Shown one piece after another: positions 1 to 9,230 of a DNA stretch of 64,000 nt. Each line of letters starts with the position of its first letter. Positions within the stretch are counted from its first letter, which is position 1. Under the pieces are notes generated by a model. It saw only the letters and a list, made by a program, of their open reading frames with translations. It was not told the DNA's origin and made no database searches. The translations under genes and the position numbers were made by a program. Source of the DNA: Brachycybe producta (taxonomy: Eukaryota > Arthropoda > Diplopoda > Playtdesmida > Andrognathidae); the NCBI GenBank assembly GCA_036925085.1, contig JAUPFP010000001.1, forward strand, positions 21,167,229-21,231,228. The letters are read 5' to 3'.

Positions 1-2
1 CA

Positions 3-218
3 AGGACTGAACAAAGGAACGTTCCAACGGCAACATCGACCACTGTAAGCAGGATCGACGAACCGTTGGCAACGACGGCAACGAAGTTCTCAAATACTGT
101 CGAGGTTTATGAAACTCACGTCCTGCCGAATGGTATGAGAATGGTGCCTGTCGATATCAATGGAGTGACACACTATTTTCATGAGGAAAATCTAACAGAA
201 GAGGCTTTAAACTGCTAA
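3..218 (+). CDS. C-terminal tail of an upstream retroelement ORF (5' cut by window)
   Basis: The frame is open from the left edge to TAA at 216-218 and encodes the last ~71 residues of a protein whose start lies outside the window. The visible part is Thr/Ala/Val-rich and ends in an acidic tail. I do not recognise a domain. Its last codons before the stop contain the heptamer T TTA AAC (206-212) in the correct frame for -1 slippage, and the next frame opens into a ~1000-codon ORF. It is therefore probably the upstream partner of a frameshift-expressed polyprotein. Base composition is clearly more GC-rich than the host introns to the right. No protease, reverse transcriptase or integrase motif is visible here, so whether it is a gag-like or pol-like product cannot be decided. 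Confidence 0.5.
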   Translation, partial: RTEQRNVPTATSTTVSRIDEPLATTATKFSNTVEVYETHVLPNGMRMVPVDINGVTHYFHEENLTEEALNC

Positions 219-250
219 GGGCGCCACTCAGCCCCAAAGTAGTGACGCCC
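206..250 (+). promoter_or_regulatory. candidate -1 programmed ribosomal frameshift signal
   Basis: The heptamer TTTAAAC at 206-212 is read as T TTA AAC in the upstream frame. Six nucleotides later, after the in-frame TAA (216-218), comes a stem: 5' arm GGGCGCCACT (219-228), 12-nt loop (229-240), 3' arm AGTGACGCCC (241-250). The arms pair at 9 of 10 positions. Slippery heptamer, short spacer, stable stem and a long open -1 frame are the four classical elements of -1 frameshifting. A loop pairing (pseudoknot) was not established. Confidence 0.75.
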
Positions 251-3200
251 GAAGTAGTTGTAAAGGAGGAAGAAGAAAATGATGTCATTTTGGAGAGTCT
301 TCAAGAGGTTCAGGCTGCTGATCAACAAGAGGAAATTTCTGAGCAACCAAGGGTTATGTGCATCAAGGTCCGACAGGGAGGAAACAAGGCGGAGTCCAAA
401 GGTCTGTGTCAATGGAAACGACAGCTAGAGACGTCCGAAAAATCCACAGCCCTGTGCCAAGATGATCGACATACGGCGGAAGCAACGATACAAAGGAGTT
501 GGGGCACTGCAGAACAAGAAGAATCAACAAGGCTGACATCTGGGAGAGTTGCAGTTGGAATCCGAAGTCAAACCATCCAAGGGGAAGGTCAACTAAAGAA
601 ACCACTGCAAAGTGGGAAAGCCAAGATGGATTTCGAGGTTAAACCCATGGTGAAGAAAATGCAGGTTGAAGCGAAATTTGGAGTAACTTCACCTGAAAAG
701 GGTAACTTTGTGAGTGAAGGGTTTCAGACCATTTCCGGGAAAGGTCAGCAAACAGTGCCACTGCAAAGTGAGTTTACTATGGCATCCAAAATGGATATCG
801 TACCAAAGCTCGGTGATGATCAGGTGATGGCGAAATTTGGAGTACCCATCCCTGTGGAAAATGATCAGGTGATGGCGAAATTTGGAGTACCCATCCCTGT
901 GGAAAAAGATCAGGTGATGGCGAAATTTGGAGTACCCATCCCTGTGGAACATGATCAGGTGATGGCGAAATTTGGAGTACCCATCCCTGTGGAGCAGGTG
1001 GCGGTGAAATCTGGAGTAACCACCCCTGTGAAAATTGGAAATGAGGTGACGGTGAAATTTGGAGTAACCGCCATTGAGAAAAAAGAGTTTCAAGAAGAAA
1101 CTGTGGATCTTCGAAGGAGAGGATTAATCTCAGTCAGGATTGACCGAAATAATCCTCATGAAGATAAGAGTAAAGAAGGCCTAGCTGAAATCACTGTCGA
1201 CAAACAATCCAGTGAAATTTCAGAAGGAACTTCAGTGAAAAAGGAAAGAGAGAAAACACATGGGATGGCCAAAAATGTCTCTACGAAAGAGACATCTACA
1301 GCTTCCCGTGTGCAAACACGTGTAGGACCTGCAATAGATGATAGAAAGCATCATTCAGGAGTGGGGAAAAAGAAATCCAGCGCTAAAACCATCTTAAAAG
1401 ATGAATTAACGTCTGAATTGGATGTAGAAACGGCAAAAATTCAAATTTGCCGCTATACGGAGCGCCGCCTAGTGAGGAAAAAAGAGGAGAGAGAATTTTC
1501 TAAGGAGAAAAGCTCCTCCCACTTCCGGCCGGAAATTGAAAGTGAGAGCCCCACAGGATCACGTGAGAAGACGACCGCCATTTTTGATGCCACTTCGAAT
1601 CTTCATTCTGCAAAGAATAGTCGCGGTTTGAATTTTGTCAAAGAAAAAAAAGTGTCAGCGTTTAATTTGGATAAATTTGAAAAGAGGATGGCTGAACCTA
1701 ATGGCAGTGGAAAGTCTGGAAGTGAGGAGATGTTTGAAGTAGAGCAGTTTTTGGAAGCCGGTGAAATGACACCGGAGTGGTTGAGGCTGCTTTTTGGAGA
1801 AGAGGATGACGACAACGCCATCGCTGCAGGGGTTTCCTCCGGCAGCAATGCCGCGCCGTCGATGCCTTCTACGGAAAAAGCCTCAGGATCTGCTCAAACG
1901 AAAAAACGGAAACAACCCGAGGGTGAGCCAACTAATTTCGTTCCTCTTGTTCATTCTCCTCCGGAGCGACGCCGAAATGTCAATCCGGAGCCAGATACTG
2001 TATATGATGGGCCAGCAAGGGATCCTAAGTTGCAGTTCCCAAGACCCCCTGAGGAGATGGATACTCCTCCAGGTAGCCTCTTGGATGGATGTTTGCCTGC
2101 AGAAATGGGAGGATCCAGAAGAAGCGGCCGAACGAAAGGAGAGAAAAATGCAGATAAACTGGCCATGAAAGAATGGATCGATGGCCAGAATCGGGAATTG
2201 GCAGCTCGAGGACGATCTCCGATAAGAGTTCCGGAGGTGGGAGAGGCTTTGCCGAAAAAGAAATCGTCAAGGGAGGTCTCTCCGTCCAACAGCTGGGTCA
2301 CCGTGGACCAGCCAATCGTCCGTGGGTATGTTCACCGGCCTAATAAACCTCTTAACTTACCCACAGCAATGGAGAAGGTCTCCATTTCATCAAAAGTCGT
2401 GGCGCCTACGAGAGACACTCGCCCGCCTGCGGCGAGCAATCCCGCTAGGGCCCAGCGAGATAAATTCGTCAGTGAGAGGCCTACGGATCCCAGACGCCAG
2501 CCAGATGTCGTCAGGAGCCGACCTCATGAGGAAACAAGAAGGGAAACAAGATACGAACAGCCAAGGATCGAGACATCCAGAAGCCATTCAGGTCGTCATC
2601 CTCACATCCCGGGACAACCCCGGAAAGGACAAGGTGCCACAGAGAGGAGGAGGCAGCGACGAGATGCGATCTTCGAGGGAGAACGTGGTCATCCCAGCAA
2701 AGCAACGTCTGGACCAGCCACGGGAGCGATCCCGAAGGTCTCACCACCGCCGCCCCCGCAACAATGGCCGAAAGGAACACTGGACATGTCCGATGGGAAG
2801 TTGTCCAACCGGCAACAGTTTCGGCTGTTGCGTAACGGTTTGGTATCTTTTAGTCGTCGTTGGGGCAGAAATTCATTCCGATATTTAGGTTTCTTCCATA
2901 GCAACGATGGGATCAAGGAAGACAGAATCCGTCCGCGATTGGACAGGCCATGGACAGCGGTGATCATCCAGGTGTTGGATCACTGGCCCGTCGTTGTACT
3001 TCACAACAACGCCGAACCAGGGACCCTTCAGCTAGTATATCCACAACCATGGGATAAATCAACGTGCGGCATTCTGGAGGTGGTTATCTCGTCGATGGTG
3101 GCCACCTTGATTCCGAGCAGCAGAGGACATAGGAACGTCGTCCACAACCGATTGACCGAGCAGGATGGAAACGCTCACCTGGCTACACAGCAGCTTGACT

Positions 3201-3340
3201 TTATGGAGTCCATCGTTTTGGGAGCAATCCCACGGTCTCAAGTCGTCCCGCTGCGTATGCTGGAAGACCTGAACATCTTGACAACGGAGGCAGAACCAGG
3301 AGCCAGGGACCAACAGGGCCATCTGGAACCGGATCATTAG
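212..3340 (+). CDS. large uncharacterised retroelement-like ORF, probably expressed by -1 frameshift
   Basis: The frame is open from 185 (after TGA at 182-184) to the TAG ending at 3340. The first in-frame ATG is only at 356, and a GTG lies at 242. Since the frame overlaps the upstream ORF by 34 nt and follows a slippery site, translation from 212 by -1 frameshift is the likeliest mode. The product (~1040 residues) is hydrophilic, rich in Lys/Glu/Arg/Pro and mostly low complexity. It carries four nearly identical 15-residue repeats (unit DQVMAKFGVPIPVEx, about 818-997) followed by two decayed copies, so recent expansion is likely. The last ~180 residues look more globular, with clusters of Trp, Leu and Val. 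I recognise no enzyme domain. There are no introns and GC is near 50%, unlike the host genes. It could be an accessory or structural protein of an LTR-type element. Confidence 0.55.
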   Translation: MLRAPLSPKVVTPEVVVKEEEENDVILESLQEVQAADQQEEISEQPRVMCIKVRQGGNKAESKGLCQWKRQLETSEKSTALCQDDRHTAEATIQRSWGTAEQEESTRLTSGRVAVGIRSQTIQGEGQLKKPLQSGKAKMDFEVKPMVKKMQVEAKFGVTSPEKGNFVSEGFQTISGKGQQTVPLQSEFTMASKMDIVPKLGDDQVMAKFGVPIPVENDQVMAKFGVPIPVEKDQVMAKFGVPIPVEHDQVMAKFGVPIPVEQVAVKSGVTTPVKIGNEVTVKFGVTAIEKKEFQEETVDLRRRGLISVRIDRNNPHEDKSKEGLAEITVDKQSSEISEGTSVKKEREKTHGMAKNVSTKETSTASRVQTRVGPAIDDRKHHSGVGKKKSSAKTILKDELTSELDVETAKIQICRYTERRLVRKKEEREFSKEKSSSHFRPEIESESPTGSREKTTAIFDATSNLHSAKNSRGLNFVKEKKVSAFNLDKFEKRMAEPNGSGKSGSEEMFEVEQFLEAGEMTPEWLRLLFGEEDDDNAIAAGVSSGSNAAPSMPSTEKASGSAQTKKRKQPEGEPTNFVPLVHSPPERRRNVNPEPDTVYDGPARDPKLQFPRPPEEMDTPPGSLLDGCLPAEMGGSRRSGRTKGEKNADKLAMKEWIDGQNRELAARGRSPIRVPEVGEALPKKKSSREVSPSNSWVTVDQPIVRGYVHRPNKPLNLPTAMEKVSISSKVVAPTRDTRPPAASNPARAQRDKFVSERPTDPRRQPDVVRSRPHEETRRETRYEQPRIETSRSHSGRHPHIPGQPRKGQGATERRRQRRDAIFEGERGHPSKATSGPATGAIPKVSPPPPPQQWPKGTLDMSDGKLSNRQQFRLLRNGLVSFSRRWGRNSFRYLGFFHSNDGIKEDRIRPRLDRPWTAVIIQVLDHWPVVVLHNNAEPGTLQLVYPQPWDKSTCGILEVVISSMVATLIPSSRGHRNVVHNRLTEQDGNAHLATQQLDFMESIVLGAIPRSQVVPLRMLEDLNILTTEAEPGARDQQGHLEPDH

Positions 3341-3525
3341 AAACGACCAAGACCGACAACGGATCGACGTGGACCAGTTCCGACCCACGCCGAAGAAACC
3401 GGAGGAACGGGATGCAGCGAGGAAGCGTATCATTTCATTTATTGATAAATATTTTTAATTTTCGTTTTCTTGAGGGTTAAAAAGGGTTTTTTTAACTTGG
3501 GTATTTTAGTCAAATCTGCCTTAAA

Positions 3526-3611
3526 GATTAAAGAGGGGGGTTTTTCTTTTAAAATTGTTGTCTCTGTGGGCAGAGATGTGATAGCTAGGTCAAGCTTGGG
3601 AAAGGGGGGGT
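3526..3611 (+). other. purine-rich tracts, candidate polypurine tract
   Basis: Two purine runs ending in G strings (near 3530-3540 and 3597-3610) lie between the big ORF and the LTR-like block. The second, GGGAAAGGGGGGG, is followed directly by TTGTGATTCC, the arrangement expected of a polypurine tract before a 3' LTR starting TG. This is inferred from position and composition only. Confidence 0.35.
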
Positions 3612-4412
3612 TGTGATTCCTTTTTAAATGTTTATTTTAAAGAAATTTTTATTTAACTCCTTGTTTTTATTTTGGGGAAGTTTTCGTTATTTTATGAAGA
3701 GTACTGAGATTAATTACAAATTTTGGGTGGAATATTCTAGTCGAATAAATTAAAATAGTAATTGAGTAAAACGGAAATTTGAGGGTTGGGGGTTTGTCAT
3801 CCTGTTGTGATCAAATCGAATAATGAAAACCTGTGATCTTTATTGTGATATTTTATTTTCAAATTCGAAAATTTTTTATCGTTTTTTTTGTATGCAAATT
3901 GTGATACAGTATTTTGTTTTTGGGTTTTGTAGACAACCTTTTTGCGGTGGCTTATCAAGGTCCCCTAAGTTATTTGACGTAAGTTCAGGGTGAACTTCCA
4001 TCTTAGTTGGGGGGGGTGAAACGATACGTCCAGGAGCGATCCTGGCTCGTTTAGTTATTTTTGGATCGTTTGTTTATTTTTAGAGTGGCCTGGAACTTTG
4101 TCAACCCTCTGTACTCACGTACAGAGGATTGACCCAGTTCCATCAGCTGATGACGATGCCAATATCCTGTCTTGGGTCCCTTTTTCCTCCCAGTCCCACC
4201 CCTTAATACAAAGAGATCGACTTGATAAGCCTCAGCATTGGGTCTATGGGGTGAAAACTTTCTTTTGTAATTTTGTTTTGATTACGATGAATCACTTGTC
4301 TATATTTTAGTGACCACTGGTCAATCATGTTGATTGGCCAGTTTGGTTTTTAAGTTTGATTTTGCCCAATCAGAGAATACTGAGAAAGTGTTCTCAGTAT
4401 CCTCTTTTTGGG

Positions 4413-4420
4413 TATAAATA
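4413..4420 (+). promoter_or_regulatory. TATA box of the LTR-like block
   Basis: TATAAATA sits 102 bp upstream of an AATAAA hexamer, consistent with a U3 promoter and a short R region. Confidence 0.5.
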
Positions 4421-4521
4421 ACCATGTATTTTTGTGTAAAAGAGACTTGAAGAAGCAGTCTTGAAAGCATTCTTTGGACACAGACATTATGCCCAAATTT
4501 GCCTAGAGATGATGAGATGTA

Positions 4522-4527
4522 AATAAA
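4522..4527 (+). terminator. poly(A) signal in LTR-like block
   Basis: AATAAA follows the TATA box within the same LTR-like block and is followed by T-rich sequence, as expected at an R/U5 boundary. Confidence 0.45.
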
Positions 4528-4597
4528 CTGGAAATTATAGTTAAAAAGTTGTTGAAGTTATTTTTATCTTTTAAAAACAAAACGAAGGACTTCAACA

Positions 4598-4890
4598 TTT
4601 TGTCATCTAGCACTGTCAACCCAGGTGTAAACCTGGCTCTCCAGTACTAGATGAGACTTCTGAAGACAGCACGATCAACCAGCTTTTTACGGGCGAAAGC
4701 CCGGGGAGTAGCAGACAACAAAAGATCCTTAAAACTGTAAAGGTTCTTGAAAGAGGAACTTGTGAGGAAACGTATGGGACTAATTTGTTCCCTTCCTCCC
4801 GAACCATAATAGAATTAGTGGCCTAGCCAACCACTTTCCGATCGCCCGAAAGAGCGCTACGATACTTTTTGATAATTCTATTAGGCCCCT
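4598..4890. other. hairpin-rich leader-like sequence after the LTR-like block
   Basis: A nested stem spans about 4604-4653: CATCTAGCACTG pairs with CCAGTACTAGATG, enclosing CCAGG...CCTGG. A second small stem lies near 4689-4702 (GGGC GAAA GCCC). A 10-bp inverted repeat AATAGAATTA/TAATTCTATT spans about 4808-4883. If the block to the left is a 5' LTR this is an untranslated leader. If it is a 3' LTR this is flanking DNA. No gene is seen. Confidence 0.35.
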
Positions 4891-5494
4891 GAATGTGGTT
4901 CGTTACAATATGATTGGAAATTATTCTGCCCCCCCCCCCTCTTCCCGGTCACATGCCTCTCGTAGCTGACTGCAGGTATACTGAGTAGAGTTGAATTGAA
5001 TCTTTGGAAAGCAATTTGTATGTTTGTTTTATTGGTTTTTCTTAAGATTATATATCTAAACAATAAAAAACATATTTAGGTCTGTTTTGATATTATTTGT
5101 TTTTGTTGATAACACGGTAATTGTTTTTTGTTGTTGTTGTTTTATTTGAATGATGACATAAATGTTTATGGCAGTAATTTTTTTTTAGTTGTGGTTTTTC
5201 TTTTCAACAAACAGAAATAAAAGCAAATATGAAGAAGAAGAAAAAAAATTACTCACTTCTACGAGTTCACCTTCTGTTTCTTTTCCACTAAAAACGTACA
5301 AAAAAAAATTATTACAACAATGGAATTTATGAAATTTGTACAAATGGAAATCATTATTATATATATACTAACCCTAAGTCTGTCTATAACGCTGTACAAA
5401 CAAAGACAAAAACATGTAAGCACGTCGGAATTTACTTTAATTTAAACGACCCCCCTTTTTTTCTCATGGTCAAGGTTATTTGAATAAAATAAAA
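4891..5494. other. AT-rich spacer, nothing recognisable
   Basis: Contains a poly(C) run near 4930 and long A/T stretches. No coding exon, RNA gene or clear repeat family is seen. Confidence 0.5.
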
Positions 5495-6108
5495 TGATTT
5501 TAGGGCAATTGTCCCTTTAGTGCAAATGGTTTTAGGGTAATTTTGTCCCTTTAGTGCAAATGGTTTTAGGGTAATTTTGTCCCTTTAGTGCATATGGTTT
5601 TAGGGCAATTTTCCCTGTAGTGCAAATGGTTTTAGGGCAATTTTCCCTGTAGTGCAAATGGTTTTAGGGCAATTTTCCCTTTAGTGCAAATGGTTTTAGG
5701 GCAATTTTCCCTTTAGTGCAAATGGTTTTAGGGCAATTGTCCCTTTAGTGCAAATGGTTTAGGGCAATTGTCCCTTTAGTGCAAATGGTTTTAGGGCAAT
5801 TGTCCCTTTAGTGCAAATGGTTTTAGGGCAATTGTCCCTTTAGGGCAAATGGTTTTAGGGCAATTGTCCCTTTAGGGCAAATGGTTTTAGGGCAATTACC
5901 CCTTTAGGGCAAATGGTTTTAGGGCAATTGTCCCTTTAGTGCAAATGGTTTTAGGGCAATTGTCCCTTTAGGGCAAATGGTTTTAGGGCAATTGTCCCTT
6001 TAGGGCAAATGGTTTTAGGGCAATTACCCCTTTAGGGCAAATGGTTTTAGGGCAATTACCCCTTTAGGGCAAATGGTTTTAGGGCAATTGTCCCTTTAGT
6101 GCAAATAC
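5495..6108. repeat. tandem array of ~32-bp units with internal palindrome
   Basis: About 19 head-to-tail copies of a ~32-bp unit with core TTTTAGGGCAATTGTCCC. Each unit contains the near-palindrome AGGGCAATTGTCCCT, so single strands could form a ladder of small hairpins. Variants (GTCC/ACCC, TAGTGC/TAGGGC) are clustered, as expected from local unequal exchange. Confidence 0.9.
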
Positions 6109-6265
6109 CATACACTCATTTATAATGAAGTATTTGAATAAAATAGTTAAATAATTTTAGTAGCAAAATTAAACTAGAGTTTGACGCCTGTCATTTATGA
6201 CGGGTTACCCCACTAGTCTACAAATAAAACAAAACAGAAATTATATGAACCATCAAACTTTAATG

Positions 6266-6411
6266 CTCGATCATCACATCAAGCTGACAAAAGTTGCAAC
6301 CAGAAAAAAAAGCAGATTTTTAAAACAAAACCAAAACTGAAACAATTGTCAGCAATTACTCAAAACAAAACCACAACAAATTTGTTTCTGTGTAAACTAT
6401 GTAACAATTCT
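6266..6411. mobile_element. family A MITE-like element, left part
   Basis: Begins with the family A terminal repeat CATCAAGCTGACAAAA and matches the left half of the complete copies at 20383 and 61847. It is interrupted by the GCCCTAAAGGGAC array and resumes near 6780. Confidence 0.7.
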
Positions 6412-6431
6412 ATTGATGGGTATATAGACAC

Positions 6432-6580
6432 TTACCCTAAAGGGACGTTTGCCCTAAAGGGACGTTTGCCCTAAAGGGACGTTTGCCCTAAAGGGACGTT
6501 TGCCCTAAAGGGTCGTTTGCCCTAAAGGGTTGTTTGCCCTAAAGGGTCGTTTGCCCTAAAACCATTTGCCCTAAAACCAC
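6432..6580. repeat. tandem array of 17-bp units
   Basis: Eight to nine copies of GCCCTAAAGGGACGTTT with drift (GGACG to GGTCG/GGTTG). The unit contains the palindrome CCCTAAAGGG and is the reverse complement of part of the 32-bp unit at 5495-6108, so the two arrays are related. Degenerate singles of the motif continue to about 6770. Confidence 0.85.
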
Positions 6581-6779
6581 TTTTGTTCTCTCTTTTCATA
6601 TGGTTTAATGTCTTTTGGTGGAGTATGTTAAATTGGTCCTACACGCCACAGGCGCGCAAAAATGCCAAATAATGTAAATTTACACTACTCATTAGGGCAA
6701 ATGGTTTTATTGCAAATGTCCCGTTAGGGCAAATGGCTTTAGGGGAAGTGTCTTTAGGGCAAATGCCCCACACCCCTCT

Positions 6780-6976
6780 TGATGTTTTAATACTAACTGT
6801 CCACACTGCACAGACAACAGTTGACAAAATACTACGTAGGCCCCTAATGCCAGACAAAACAAAAACTTTTTTATGTTTACCGATTTGAGCTTGGGACATG
6901 GAATCGTTTGCGAAATTCCATCAAAACAAAAACAAAACACAGAAGTCGTAAAAATGTATTAAAACTGTCGCCAATT
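6780..6976. mobile_element. family A MITE-like element, right part
   Basis: Continues the family A sequence broken off near 6411 (ACTGTCCACA...GTTGACAAAAT...TGTCGCCAATTTG). The terminal inverted repeat at the right end is missing. Confidence 0.65.
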
Positions 6977-7485
6977 TGCCTACATACATTCAGCCAAATA
7001 AATACGAGCGTAGAATAGAATTGTTCAAATTAGATAAAATTCCTTTTTCAGTAAAGTGTTTATTTTCTGAAATTCATTCATAATTCCGCATTGTTTTAAG
7101 AATTGAATCTCAACTGAAAAAAGCTAACTTTCAGCCATATAAATATTGAAACTTTTGCACTGAAAAAAATGTTGGGGTTTTTTTTTTTCGAATGCAAAAT
7201 GGTTCCTTCCGATTTTATATGATTGCATTTAAGTTAAAAGAAGAAACGGATTTCCGAAACAGTTTAAAGAAATGATTAATGGACAAAGAAGAAGAAAATC
7301 CATCATCAAAAAAAGAGAGAGTTCATTTTCTTCTACTTTTCTTTTAATTTCAAAAGGAATCTTGAAAAAAAAAAGTTTCAGAAAAGAAAAGAAAAAGATT
7401 ATTAAAGAGAACTACGGTCAACTTTCCTAATGAAAGAAAACATATGACCACCAGAGGGCCCTAGCTGTTTCACAAAAAAAAAAAT
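6977..7485. other. AT-rich spacer, nothing recognisable
   Basis: Purine-rich and T-rich low-complexity stretches only. No gene signal is seen. Confidence 0.5.
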
Positions 7486-7660
7486 TCGTATGCTCCGCCC
7501 TTTTATGAGCATCAGATCAAATATCAACCAATTAGAAATTGCTGTCCCTCATTAAAGGGGCGGAGCATGCAACATCAGACCAAGTAACAAACCAATTAGA
7601 AATTGATGACGTTCATAAAAGGGTGGGGCAAAGGAATTTGTTGTGGTAGATCCAACTGCC
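7486..7660. mobile_element. family C inverted-repeat element, copy 1
   Basis: Palindromic element with CTCCGCCCTTTTATGAGC at one end and its inverted counterpart (CATAAAAGGGTGGGG) at the other. It lacks the outer CTGTAGACAGC ends of the copies at 36202 and 53383. Confidence 0.6.
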
Positions 7661-7682
7661 ACAGGCTATTGTGCCCTGCATT

Positions 7683-7833
7683 AGAATTTCGTTTGCTCCG
7701 CCCTTTTATGAACGTCATCAGTTTCTAATTGGTTTGTTACTTTGTGTGATGTCACATGCCGCGCCCCATTTAATTTGTAATTGGGTTATATATGGTCGGA
7801 CGCTCATAAAAGGGCGGGGCCAAAGAAATTCTG
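7683..7833. mobile_element. family C inverted-repeat element, copy 2
   Basis: Same family as 7486-7660, with GCTCCGCCCTTTTATGAACG on the left and CATAAAAGGGCGGGGCCAAA on the right. It lies directly after copy 1. Confidence 0.6.
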
Positions 7834-7849
7834 AATGAAAGTCTAGGAG

Positions 7850-8130
7850 ATACAGAGCCCTGTGAAGGACAAACAAACAATATTTCGAATTCAATTTATT
7901 CAGTTAATAATCTAAAAATATAGAGATTAATACTTAAATAGAATATCTAAAAACTATTGACATTAAAATATTGATTTAGTATTTTTCAATTTTAAAATAT
8001 TAATAATAAATTGAACTTTTTATTTGGTGTTCATGTCCTTAACTGGATTCCGTAGAATTCATCTAAACACATTTAATTTGAATTCATTTAACTCATGTGT
8101 GTACAAGGTATAATACCTCGTACACAGCTG
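7850..8130. mobile_element. family F dispersed repeat, copy 1
   Basis: Starts at GAGCCCTGTGAAGGACAAAC and ends near GAATTCATTTAACTCATGTG. Two further copies lie at 8166-8850 and 54012-54258. Confidence 0.65.
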
Positions 8131-8165
8131 ATAATTTAAATGCATTTAAATAATAAACGTGTTCT

Positions 8166-8850
8166 ACGGAGCCCTGTGAAGGACAAAACAAACAATATGT
8201 CGAATTCTATTTATTCAGTTAATAATCTGAAAATATAGAGATTAATACTTAAATAGAAAATCTAAACTATTGACAAAATATTGATTTAGTATTTCAATTT
8301 AAAATATTAATAACAGTGGCGCAACAACGAGGAGGATGGGGGAAAGTTAATCTCCGGGCGCCAACAAGCAGGGGCGCCAAACGTTTAGAAATTAAAATAA
8401 AAAAAAGACAAATTTTGAAAGTCGACTTTTTGCGACTATTTTCCTAATTGCACATTTATTTAATTTAGTAGTTTTCATGTATTGTACAAATTACTCACAC
8501 TAGTAAACCCGTCGTGCAATTTGCAAAATTTACAAAAAGTTGTACACTGCTCTAAGCAATGCCTACTATAAAGAGAATAACTGTATAGTAGTTTTTGATT
8601 TTAAGCTACAATTTAACACTTGCAAGCCTAAAAATTCACATTTATTTACACTATACAATCTTCTCAAATTTGTGTGAGTAGCCTGCAGGGAGGTAAGGGT
8701 AGTAATAGTAGTTTCCGGGCACAAAATTCCTAGTTGCGGCACTGATTAATAATAAAGTCAATTTTTATTTGGTTCATGCCCTTAACTGGATTCCGTATAA
8801 TTCACCTAAACACATTTAATTTGAATTCATTTAACTCATGTGTTGTGTAC
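8166..8850. mobile_element. family F dispersed repeat, copy 2, split by a hAT-like insertion
   Basis: Same sequence as copy 1 but interrupted at 8306-8752 by a separate element with an 8-bp target duplication. Removing the insertion restores the family F sequence. Confidence 0.7.
8314..8744. mobile_element. non-autonomous hAT-like element with 8-bp target duplication
   Basis: The 431-bp insertion starts CAGTGGCGCAAC and ends GTTGCGGCACTG, near-perfect terminal inverted repeats. It is flanked by ATTAATAA on both sides (8306-8313 and 8745-8752). An 8-bp target duplication with CAG(T/G)G ends is characteristic of the hAT superfamily. No transposase ORF is present. Confidence 0.85.
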
Positions 8851-8870
8851 ACGGTATTACTGTTTTAATA

Positions 8871-9230
8871 AAAATCACTTGATTTAAACCAATCCACTCT
8901 GTTCTTTATTTTTTGTATTTCTAATTTTTTTTTCTTCTAAAAATTAAAATTAACAACCCTGAAAGTTGGATACAGATAGAAACAAATTGATGTTTGTTGG
9001 CCAATACTAAAAAAGTTTACCAATATATATAACATTGAAAAGTGTAATTATGAAGGATGACAGAGCAGGAAAAATAAAACAGGAGAAAGGATAAGTAATT
9101 TAAAAGGAAAGAAGAGAACCTCAACCCCCAATTGCCTGAATGACTGACTGACTGACTGTTACCATTATTATTAAAAACTTGGAAATATGCTCATTATACA
9201 ATGATGATCATGATGATGATCATCATCATC
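8871..9230. other. AT-rich spacer, nothing recognisable
   Basis: Low-complexity DNA with a short (GACT)n run and a (GAT/ATC)n run near 9205-9233. No exon is seen. Confidence 0.5.

Larger units (their letters stand above)
3612..4597 (+). mobile_element. LTR-like block with strong hairpins, TATA box and poly(A) signal
   Basis: Proposed limits run from TGTGATTCC at 3612 to TTCAACA ending at 4597, giving TG...CA ends. It holds a TATA box TATAAATA (4413-4420), a transcribed region with AATAAA (4522-4527), and a T-rich end, which is the order U3-R-U5. Upstream of the TATA box are four strong hairpins: 4034-4049 (CCAGGA/TCCTGG), 4091-4141 (arms of ~20 nt), about 4319-4341, and 4372-4401 (GAGAATACTGAGAA with one mismatch in the return arm). 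The second LTR is not in the window, so the boundaries are unproven. Confidence 0.45.

Noticed and set aside
689-1093. Long antisense ORF over the element repeats
   Set aside because: It is the mirror of the 45-bp repeats, whose unit length keeps every frame open. No independent support.
4147-4153. CTGATGA, the conserved core of a hammerhead ribozyme
   Set aside because: No GAAA box or third stem at the required spacing follows, so it is treated as chance.
5495-6108. TTTAGGG words suggesting interstitial telomere repeats
   Set aside because: TTTAGGG occurs once per ~32-bp unit and never in direct tandem, so it is part of a longer minisatellite.
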